A model generated the notes under the pieces. It was not told the DNA's origin. It ran no database searches and worked only from the letters and a program-made list of their open reading frames with translations. Made by a program: the position numbers and the translations under genes. This document shows, in pieces, positions 47,597-55,977 of a stretch of DNA of 55,977 nucleotides (the first letter of the stretch is position 1; the number at the start of each line of letters is the position of its first letter). Source of the stretch: Rodentolepis nana. Its lineage: Eukaryota; Platyhelminthes; Cestoda; Cyclophyllidea; Hymenolepididae. Where the stretch lies: the NCBI GenBank assembly GCA_900617975.1, contig UZAE01012164.1, forward strand, positions 1 to 55,977. Reading direction: 5' to 3'.

Positions 47597-49033
47597 ATGA
47601 GTGAAAAGGAACCACCTCCTTATACGCCCTTCTCGAGTGAACCACCTCATGAAAATGCCGAACAGCGAACTAAGTGCTGTACTGTTTGCAATGGCTGTGG
47701 ATGTAGTAAAACAATTCCCTCCAAAATTCCAATCACTGTTCTCACCGCTCTATGGGGCTTTCTAACCAACGTTGAAAGGGCTATCATTCTACCCACGATG
47801 TGGCTTTATTTTACCACTTATTGGAATGCCGATGCGGCCAGGAAATGGTACGGTTGGACTATGGCTTCTTTCAATCTCTCTGTGCTTATTTTCACACCGA
47901 TCTTTGGTTATGCTGCACATAATGGAATTCGAACAAAGTATCTACTCATATTTTCTAATTTAATTGAAGTTCTTGGTAACCTTGCCTACCTTGTGGCCCA
48001 ACAACCGTGGGTTGTACTCGCTGGTCGATTTATCTCTGGTATTGGTGGAAGTTGTGATACTCCAATGTACGCAGATATGGCACGAACTACTTCGGTTAAG
48101 GAGCGTACCCCCTACATGACGGTGACTTACGTTGCTAAGCAGATTGGAATTGTATTCGGACCGGTGTGCACTCTATTAATGCATAAGCTCAAGTGGACAG
48201 TAGGTGACTTCAGTCTAAGTGTTTATAATGGACCTGGGCTGCTAATGGCCGGCCTTTGGGTAATGCATACACTTTTGGTTATTTTTTTCTACCCATCTGT
48301 CGAGAAATCTCAAAAGACAGGTTTCTATCATGGTACAAGTTCCAGCATAAACCCTGAAAAGGAGAAGTTGATGGAACCCGGCGAAAAAAAGAGTGGTTGT
48401 TGTCCTTGTGAGGAACTGAAGCCTTACACAATTTATCCGGTTGTCTCCATGTATATTATGATATTTGCAACCTACTTCTGTGTTATGAGTCTGGAAACTG
48501 TCTTATCCCCAGTGGCGTCAACTTACTTCCATTGGGATGAAGTAAATGTGAGCTATGTATACCTAGGGGCCAGTGGATTGCTTATTATCATGTGTATTAT
48601 TCTTCACTGTCTCTCGCAACACATTGAGGACAGAATTCTTGCCTTAGTCGGATTCGTTTTACTGGTTTGTGCCTACCTCTGGCTTATCTTCACTACTGCG
48701 TACATAAGACAAGTTTCTGAAGAGCTGGGAATCATACTGATTATTCTTGGTATCGCATTTCATGTCATTGGCATGCCACTGGCACTGGCTGTTACGGAGT
48801 CCCTCTACACTAAAATGGTACCCGCAAATGACCTTGACCGATCCCTCTCCTATCTTCGATGTGTTAGCAATTTGGCTTTCCTTCTGGGACCACTGGAGGG
48901 TGGAATATTTGTGGAATATGCCTACTTGGTGTTCCTAGGAAATTTCCTAATCTGTTCCCTTGGATTAGCTCTTTTGGCGGCCAGGTTCAAGCTATTTCGC
49001 CCAATAAGTGGATATGACGCTATTGATAAATGA
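47597..49033 (+). CDS. MFSD8/CLN7-like major facilitator, intronless
   Basis: One uninterrupted 478-codon frame. About twelve hydrophobic segments follow a hydrophilic N-terminus of about 45 residues. That N-terminus holds PPPY (6-9, a PPxY-type WW-domain ligand) and a cysteine cluster (Cys27, 28, 31, 34, 36). MFS features: GWTMASFNL, FTPIFGYAAHNG at the TM2-TM3 loop, and GRFISGIGGSCDTPMYADMA, which matches the TM4-5 region of the MFSD8 group; then SVKERTPYM and ETVLSPV in TM7. Human MFSD8 (CLN7) is a lysosomal membrane protein of about 518 residues implicated in chloride transport and neuronal ceroid lipofuscinosis. The substrate here is unknown. The lack of introns, beside genes with 3 to 14 exons, suggests a retrocopy or secondary intron loss. 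The frame is intact, so it is probably functional. SPX-MFS relatives are a possible alternative. Confidence 0.85.
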   Translation: MSEKEPPPYTPFSSEPPHENAEQRTKCCTVCNGCGCSKTIPSKIPITVLTALWGFLTNVERAIILPTMWLYFTTYWNADAARKWYGWTMASFNLSVLIFTPIFGYAAHNGIRTKYLLIFSNLIEVLGNLAYLVAQQPWVVLAGRFISGIGGSCDTPMYADMARTTSVKERTPYMTVTYVAKQIGIVFGPVCTLLMHKLKWTVGDFSLSVYNGPGLLMAGLWVMHTLLVIFFYPSVEKSQKTGFYHGTSSSINPEKEKLMEPGEKKSGCCPCEELKPYTIYPVVSMYIMIFATYFCVMSLETVLSPVASTYFHWDEVNVSYVYLGASGLLIIMCIILHCLSQHIEDRILALVGFVLLVCAYLWLIFTTAYIRQVSEELGIILIILGIAFHVIGMPLALAVTESLYTKMVPANDLDRSLSYLRCVSNLAFLLGPLEGGIFVEYAYLVFLGNFLICSLGLALLAARFKLFRPISGYDAIDK

Positions 49034-51594
49034 GGTTTCTTGGTATTTCTTTCTATTTGTTGTATTCCCGCCTTAACTACGCTTTCCAAGCAAAATTGCT
49101 ACTTGAGTATGTGGCTTCGTTTCTTAAAAATAGACTGCATTCACTAATTCCATTAATCACTTGACTTAAACTTAGAATTATTTTTATGTATGGAATTTGT
49201 TCTTTTTTTTAACTATACACCCGCATAGAGATGATGGTTGATCGTGCACAATACAATACCGATTCACTCTCCTCTCATCTATTTAGACATTTTAAGTAAA
49301 AAACCGAATGCAAATAATTCTGAATATTTCATGATTTATAAATAGTTAGGATATTTTTTCACTATAGGTGAGTCACGCTAGATTAATTAAATAAACCATA
49401 AGACAGTTGTAGCAAATAACAATGAAAGTACCAGTGTTAAACTTTTAATTAAATAGTAATAAATGCTTCTTTCCTTATTTGTAGAGTTAATATGTTCTAA
49501 TGGCTTTCAACACTTGTCAAAATCTAGGCGAGAATCAAATTTTATCGAGATTAATTAATTGGCAGATTGAAAAATACCAAGTCACCACACATGTGTGTGA
49601 TAGTAAATCCAAATAATTAGGTGAGCGCATTAAAATCTGACAATTTGTAAGCCAAATACAGATGATTCATCCAACTTTTTTCGTTATACTATTGATTATA
49701 AATCGGATACCTTATACATCTAATCCTCCTAAGTTCAAATCTAAGTGACAATTGGTTTCTTTTATGACAAATGTCTGTAAGTACATGAAAGAGTAAGAGT
49801 GTTCGAATGAAATATTTTAACTTTTTTCCTTTAGCATTTAAATTTTGAAAATCTTCTCTATAAAATGCGATCATATGAAGCAATAAAATTCGTTAGCAGA
49901 GATCCTGCAATATTCTCGTTCATTTGAATATTGAAGTAATTAAGTAGATAAGTGGTTAATACACTAACTTCTATTTTTTAGCAATTTTTAGCCTTTTTAA
50001 ATTTTTAATGTGAGTAGTTCACGCTTCGACAGATTCTTCCTTCTACTATTTTAGATTTAACTTTATACCAAGATCAGATCTTGCACAATCTGGTAATAAG
50101 TTTTCAACATTCTTTCGGCAAATTTAGACCATTGGGCCGTTTTTAGTGCATTAAGTGGCAATCTCTACTCAAATTTAAAAATGTAATTATCAAATGCACT
50201 GCCCTTTACTCGCCTTTTTAAGTCCCTCGCATTAAAGCTTATAAAAAGCATTTACTCGTGACTGTATCCATTAGAACCTTGAATAAAGTAGTTAATTTGT
50301 AATGCATACATTTTGGATGGTGATAAAGAGAAAGTGCATTCAATAACTTCTAATTGACTGTCTGACATACGCAACTAGTTTACTCAACACATGAAGTCAG
50401 AATTAGTAATTTTATTGCCCATTTTTTATTAGTTTGATTGAAAATATAATTTTATGGTTACTTTTTGAGTTTGTCTTTGTTTCTGAATAGTGCGAAATTA
50501 TCTAGGAAAAAACGATTCAGGCGACGTCTCATGATGTCTCATTAAAATACTAAGTACAAAGTAGTAAATGATAAGAACAAATTTTAGTGAATGTCTAAAT
50601 GTTTTTTTATTTGTGAAATTAAGGAACTATTAGGTTATAACGACTTAAGAGGAATTAATTATTTAACATTTACTTACATTACACTCATTCTATATTTGTG
50701 AGCCAAAATAACAAATGTTATTAATTGTATACTTTTTATTTTGAATTACTTAAAAAATTAAGCAATTACGCCAGTTTTGTGGGATAAACGAATCACGAAA
50801 TGTCATTTCTCTCTTCATGTAAATCCAATCAAGAGTACTTTACCACAAACAATCATACGCCTTTTCGCCCAAGTTGATAAATTTAGATATCAATGACTAA
50901 TTGGGATTCATAAATATGCTCTAAGATATTCATATTCTTGAGGGGAAGAGAGGCTTAGATAAGTGGGTCAGTTTGAGTCATCTTGGAGGCTTTCATCAAC
51001 CAAAATTGGACTTAGATAATGTAATAACACCATTGCTGATCTTGACTCAGAAACTAAAGAAGGGGTACAAAGTCCGAATAGGATCAGATTTCAGAAGATG
51101 TGATTTTTTTCAGATATCAATAAATTTAAGTGAGAAGAGGTCTGCATGATCCGCATACTTGAATTTCCTAGTGACGTCTTGAATCGCCTTTCTGAGTTCC
51201 CTCAGATTTCAACCATCATATGTGTATCTAGAGCCAAATAGTGGGGAAGACGTGTTAACAGCATATTGGATTTAAGTCCGATAGAAAATGATTATACATT
51301 CTTTAGCACAATTTGGCCTAAATAATAGAGTAATCAGAAGATAGCATATTGAAGGAGAGAGCAAATGTAATTCAAACACTAACACTCCATCGTAATTTTG
51401 ACAGAAGGGAACAACTTTAAATGCTTACAACCAACTGAAAAGTCCGTTTTTTTAGCAACGGGTAAATTATGGAAAAAGAGGTATCCTGATGGGTTTAAAG
51501 TAGTAAATAGCAAAATTTATCATTCGTCAGTGAAAGTCTTGGATAATTCGATCTCACTGGTTTCCTCCAATTCCCGCGCCTTCGATTGACAGCA
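49034..51594. other. Convergent intergenic spacer
   Basis: About 2.5 kb of AT-rich DNA between the MFSD8-like gene (+) and the truncated MFS gene (-). No gene, repeat copy or RNA gene seen. Confidence 0.55.
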
Positions 51595-51600
51595 TTTATT
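51595..51600 (-). terminator. Poly(A) signal of the downstream MFS gene
   Basis: AATAAA on the minus strand about 66 nt after the TAA stop. Confidence 0.5.
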
Positions 51601-53354
51601 TCCTTTGTCCGGTAGGAATATTCCGATAATTAAAGCTGAATAAAAGAAAATAATTTACTTCAAGCATTAATACTTCGTAAAGATAGCAAGTGGAAGAAAT
51701 TCACCAGCTGTGTTCAAAGATGCGCAAATGTAGAGAACGAAATCGGGTCTATTGTCAAAAGGGTGGTATGCAGTATAGTAGCTGCTCGCAATTCGTCCGA
51801 AAATCTAAAATGAGCGATAAGAGACAAATATTCGCATTATTATCCTTGGCAAGGCGCAAATAAGCTTTATTCATTGCAATATAGGCGAGCAATTCAAGCG
51901 CAAAAAAACTTAAAATTGTCAACTGAAAGAAAAAGAAGGTTGCTAAACAGCAGTGCTTTATTCCGGACAACTTTTTTGGAGCCATACCTAAGTCCCCTGG
52001 AAATTTTCCAAATCCACTGAATCTAAAAAATGGTAAAATCTTGCTCGTTCCGGAAAACTTAAGTAAATTTGCTAATTATGAGTGGATGTAGGGGTGATTT
52101 AAACTTTTTTGTCCGTCATGAGCACCCATTTTTAGGTGAACAAAAATGCTTTTGACCTTACAGAGTTCACGAAACAAAAATGTTGCCTTTAGGAATTTGC
52201 TGATAATTTTCTTAACATGGACCTGATGATTTTTGGAAGTAACAATTGCATAGATTAACTCTTTTCGAAAGAGCAGAAGACTGCGTTTGGGGGCAAAGTT
52301 GTTAATATTATCACAGAGATTGTCAAATTTCATATCAAGCGAATTGCTGAGGCGCTGTCTTTACTCCATACAAGCTTGTACGAAAGTGTCACATTTACAT
52401 TTGCCTATTCTCTGTCTTCTGGGTCAAGGTAAGTCAGACCTAATTTTATTGATCAGCACCTACCGATGCCGTGTAAACACAAGGGAAGTTGATACTCAAG
52501 TACTTGACGCCGAATGCTCTTGCGGTTGCAATGTATAGAAGCACTTTATAGCCGGAAATACATAGGGCTCAAATAAACACTAGTGACGCATAGAAGAACT
52601 TGACCTGTGGAGATTGCAAGCATTGAGATGTCGAAACGAGGCAAATGATCCATATCAGCATTACGCTCAAGAGTGGAATCTAAAGGTAAAAAAGGGAAAT
52701 ACAATTTTGTTCCACCTAATTGAATTTAACATTTAAGTAGCATTAGCTCAAAGGGAATATTTAATCAGGCGTGGGAAAAATAGTTCCACTGCCCGAACAA
52801 GGGGGGTATTTTACAGTTTTCTCAACAGATATTATAAAAATAATTCAAGATTAGCATAAAGCACCAAAATTTATCAAGTATATTCATACCTTATAAGAAA
52901 TTTTATCGGCCAAAAAGCTCCAAAGAATAAAACCGGCAAGAAGAAACGCAGTAGAAGATTCGCTGGTTAAATTAATGAAAACTGAACCCTGCACCGTAGT
53001 TGTTCCAATTTCCTAAGTATAGGGAAGCAAATTAGAATGATGCACTTGAGTAACACAAAGAGTAATTAGTAATGAAGGCATGAGTGTACTTGAATGCTAA
53101 TTAGCCCAATCTCCACTTTTATTTTGTAGGGAACATTTACGCCAAAGGCCTTCGACCCGCCAAATTTAGGCTACTTTCGTAAAAGGTAGGTATCGAAAGA
53201 ATCCGTCTTACCTTGTATACGGAGAGCAAAGTTGTAGTTGGGAAGGTTTCAAAGAGCTGAATCAACCACAAGATGATGAAGGCTTTATTGCAAATGAGAT
53301 CACGAGGGTTCACAATCGGGGTTGCTGTGGTGTCGGAATGCCTAGTAAATACAA

Positions 53355-53657
53355 AGTAAACTAAAGATTTATTTATATCAAATGGCAGGCGTTCTGATAG
53401 TTATCACTAGCCCTTTAGTCGACTTCAGGCTCCACAGAGAGAGGGGGGGGGAACAGAAGAGTGCTTCAAAGACGAAGGTAGAAAAAAGGTGAGATGAGTA
53501 CTGTGGAAGTAGTCGAATATAACATACAATGGGGTGAGGGTAGTTTGAAGTGAGAAGTCAACTCCCATTTAATAGACTTTTTTGCCGTATGAATATACGT
53601 TGCCCAGGGTGCACCACATGGAGGTAAGTCTATCGCACACCCCAGTAAACTAAAGAT
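53355..53657 (-). repeat. SINE-like repeat copy M with perfect target-site duplications
   Basis: Element about 53,369-53,643, on the same strand as its host gene. The identical 14-mer AGTAAACTAAAGAT flanks it at 53,355-53,368 and 53,644-53,657. The tail reads TTTATTTATATCAAATGGCA and the head end ATGGAGGTAAGTCTATCGCA. Confidence 0.96.
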
Positions 53658-55539
53658 AGATTGCACCTTATCTACATAGTGCACAAATGAAATTGTGTGT
53701 GGCTATCATTGCGCAAAATCACACGTAGAGTGCAAATGAGATCACCCAGCAAAATAATTCGAATTATTCAGAAGACAGTGCTTGGGAAATTTCGCCCGGA
53801 ACAGAATGTAATATTTAACCTTTAATTAAAACGATTGGATCGATTTTATTAAACTGATTAAGTGCTCTAAATAGAAAGGGTAATCATTTTCACTCCAAAG
53901 AATGAGATGATTGTGATTGACTATAATAATGGGAATAAGCTGGCCAATGAGTAAGAATATCATTCAAAAATCGCATTCTCTCAGTCATTCTACTGACTCC
54001 TCTACCTCTACATTCCCGATTTAATTTTTTGAAAAAATTCACCCAGCGGCACTCACGCGTGTCTCACAGCAGACTGATGATGCCGAAAGGATGACGTTTG
54101 GTGGTGCATCAGGCGAAGACTATAGACGTATTGAGCATGTTTAAAACGGCCATAGACCCTTCTGTAACGAGTCTAATACCAAGAGAGTCTATTTAGAAAG
54201 AGGATCCTACGGTCCTAAGGACTTTAAAGGGTTAGAGGTACTTTATAAAAATTATTTTTACTCTCGAGAGATTAGGTCTAACGATTTCACCGCTTCGTTT
54301 CACCCCTCTCCAAACATATCTCACCTACAGATCCAATGTCATTTTTCACTTTCCTCTACTTTTCAAACTCAGCTGATCTATCTGTGTCATTCATACCATT
54401 AGCGCCGACGTCCTGTTCTCCTTCATTTCTAGCATTGACATTCGGATTTAGGAAAGATGATAACATATTATGGTCATTCGATGCTGTCTAGTTCCCACCA
54501 TCTGCCAGACTTGGCAACTACTTTTCCTGTTTTCAAAATTTTTGAAAGTATATCGGGGCCCTAATAATAATTGCCAAACAACTTATAATTTGTAATCAAT
54601 TAAATGGAAAAAAACTATCATCTATATAGAAATTTCCAAACATTTGGAAATAAATTCCACAATTAATTTCTGTCTTCATCTAATGAATCCTCAAATTTTG
54701 GATCCATTAAAATTCTTCCAGTTAGTATCTTAATTTTCAACAAATCGAGCCTCATATAACTCTGTTGATATCTAACTTTGTCAACCCAATGATAATTTTA
54801 TTATAATTGAAGTGATTTTATGCCACTGTATATCATACGTGGGCAATAAGGTCAATGCATTTGTCAGAAAGAAATATGCCCTCATATGACGAAATGGAGA
54901 GTTTAAATAAAGTAATTGACTTTTCCCAAAATGAATTAGTTGAAACAAATAGTAAGAAAAGCAACACGTGTAAGTTACCACGTACAACTCAATGTCTCCA
55001 TTCTTATATTCACTGCCGTGATCGAATTCATTGCTCTAAATTGAGAGAACACCATTCATCAATCACATAGAATCGGCAGAAACACAACGTTTTTTAGTTT
55101 TTATTATTGTGTTACCTGTTTTTTGCACATTAGCATTGTTCCCAGCATTTGAATTGCAAAAATGATGGATCCACTAATCATAAATAGAGAGGGGACTTTA
55201 TTTGACGCCTCGCAGTTTGTAGCATTACTAAAACGACAAAGAAACTATAGGTGAATTCAGACCATTAAGTGAGCACTTTGTTCATCATGAAAAGGAATTT
55301 TAAGCCTCAACTCAGCTTGTCTAGTCATCACTAGTTGAAGAGCTAACTGATTCACATTGTTCTCATGAATAACCGTGTGATTTATTCTGATGAAATTGTC
55401 AAGGAAGCCATTGAGATTTTAGCGAGAGTTCTTTTGAGATTACTCTGATTTTTATGTATATAAAAGAACTCTACTCGCCAAACTTAGAGTAATTCCAGAA
55501 AATTTATGGGATTATAATGCTCTTACTAAATCACCCTTC

Positions 55540-55853
55540 GGGGTGCGCGATAGACTTACCTCTACTTGGTGCACCCTGGCCTATGTATACCCATATGGCA
55601 AAAAAGTCCATAAACCGGCAGTTGACTTCAAACCATCATGACCCCACTGTATGTCATATTCGACCGCTCCCACAGTACTCACCTTACCTTTTTCTCTACC
55701 TTTGTGTCTGTCTGTCTCTTTTACATCTGTGAGCCACTCTTCAGTTCTCCTTCTCGACTTTTGTGACATTGACTGGTCTTCGCCTATATGAAGGCCGAAG
55801 TCAACTTAAGGGCTAATGATAACTATCATAAAGCCTGCCGTTTGATATAAATA
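55540..55853 (+). repeat. SINE-like repeat copy N in an intron of the truncated MFS gene (antisense)
   Basis: Begins GGGGTGCGCGATAGACTTAC and ends CTGCCGTTTGATATAAATAG. It is antisense to the host gene, so the transcript would contain AGAG|GTAAGT, an exact donor consensus. Only a weak flank match (AATCAC / GATCAC) was found. Confidence 0.9.
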
Positions 55854-55977
55854 GATCACTTACTTACTATATTCAGGAGCTTTGTAACAGAATGAAGAAA
55901 ACTTACACAGATTTGAAATTACATCCATGAGGTTTAACGATATAAGCTTGAAGTTGAGAAAAGAAGATGGACCCCAC

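Larger units (their letters stand above)
51667..55977 (-). pseudogene. Oxalate/formate-antiporter-like MFS transporter, partial, with in-frame TGA
   Basis: Seven exons on the minus strand, cut 5' by the window end: 55977-55907, 55227-55116, 54487-54360, 53341-53212, 53012-52890, 52679-52464 and 51804-51667. All borders are GT-AG and phases agree, giving 306 codons with the stop. Contents in order: TM5-like GSIFFSQLQAYIVKP, TM6 (VPSLFMISG...), an acidic loop, TM7 with CNKAFIILW and LLSVYKEIG, then ARAFGVKYLSINFP and the last helices. This pattern fits the OFA/monocarboxylate branch of the MFS (anion or monocarboxylate carriers); the substrate is unknown. Codon 36 of the sixth exon (52,571-52,569) is TGA, between ...SLVFI and ALCISG... 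in a helix where relatives usually have glycine. GGA to TGA is one change. The frame continues cleanly past it. So it is either a recent pseudogene, a polymorphism or a sequence error. The loop exon (54487-54360) is the least certain. Introns hold repeat copies M and N. Confidence 0.75.

Noticed and set aside
52076..52333. 85-codon minus-strand frame within the last intron of the OFA-like MFS gene
   Set aside because: The exons on both sides join in phase without it, and its sequence is not membrane-like or recognisable.
1..55977. LTR retrotransposon or TRIM identity for the repeat family
   Set aside because: No direct terminal repeats, no primer-binding site or polypurine end in place, and the duplications are 10-14 bp rather than the 4-6 bp typical of LTR integration.

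Overview
This is a eukaryotic, AT-rich, intron-bearing chromosome window. Coding exons are short and introns are of two kinds: many tiny ones (29-39 bp) and a few long ones (1-4 kb). With the gene types and a dense non-autonomous repeat family, this fits a parasitic flatworm (tapeworm or fluke); the species is inferred, not proven. There is nothing prokaryotic, no CRISPR array and no recognisable virus. I rebuilt seven protein genes by splicing exons by eye, requiring GT-AG borders and matching phases.

Layout. 1-17.5 kb: gene-poor DNA with seven copies of one repeat, microsatellites and homopolymer runs. 17,548-24,220 (+): TMEM120/TACAN-like membrane protein, 7 exons. 25,654-29,038 (-): Spinster (SPNS)-type MFS transporter, 8 exons. 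30,448-31,088 (+): ribosomal protein eS7 (RPS7), 3 exons. 33,639-34,590 (+): Polycomb RING-finger protein of the PCGF3/5 type. 34,797-45,477 (+): CLC-3/4/5-type chloride/proton exchanger, 14 exons, starting only about 206 bp after the PCGF stop. 47,597-49,033 (+): intronless MFSD8/CLN7-like MFS protein. 51,667-55,977 (-): 3' part of an oxalate/formate-antiporter-like MFS gene that runs off the window and carries an in-frame TGA.

The most striking non-genic signal is a roughly 250-420 bp interspersed repeat, at least 14 copies in 56 kb on both strands. Its head is GTGCGATAGACTTACCTCCA, it has a pyrimidine-rich middle, and its 3' end is a TAAA-type tail. Seven copies are flanked by matching 10-14 bp target-site duplications, so it spread by target-primed retroposition like a SINE. 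It has internal complementary arms (GTTGACTTC / GAAGTCAAC). Two short forms have lost the middle. Its antisense strand carries an exact splice-donor consensus (GAG|GTAAGT). Five copies lie in introns of the genes above.

Several genes (SPNS-like, CLC, MFSD8-like) belong to families that act in endosome/lysosome membranes in animals. This may be chance, but it is noted as a finding. PCGF and CLC are close enough to be a candidate polycistronic pair resolved by trans-splicing.
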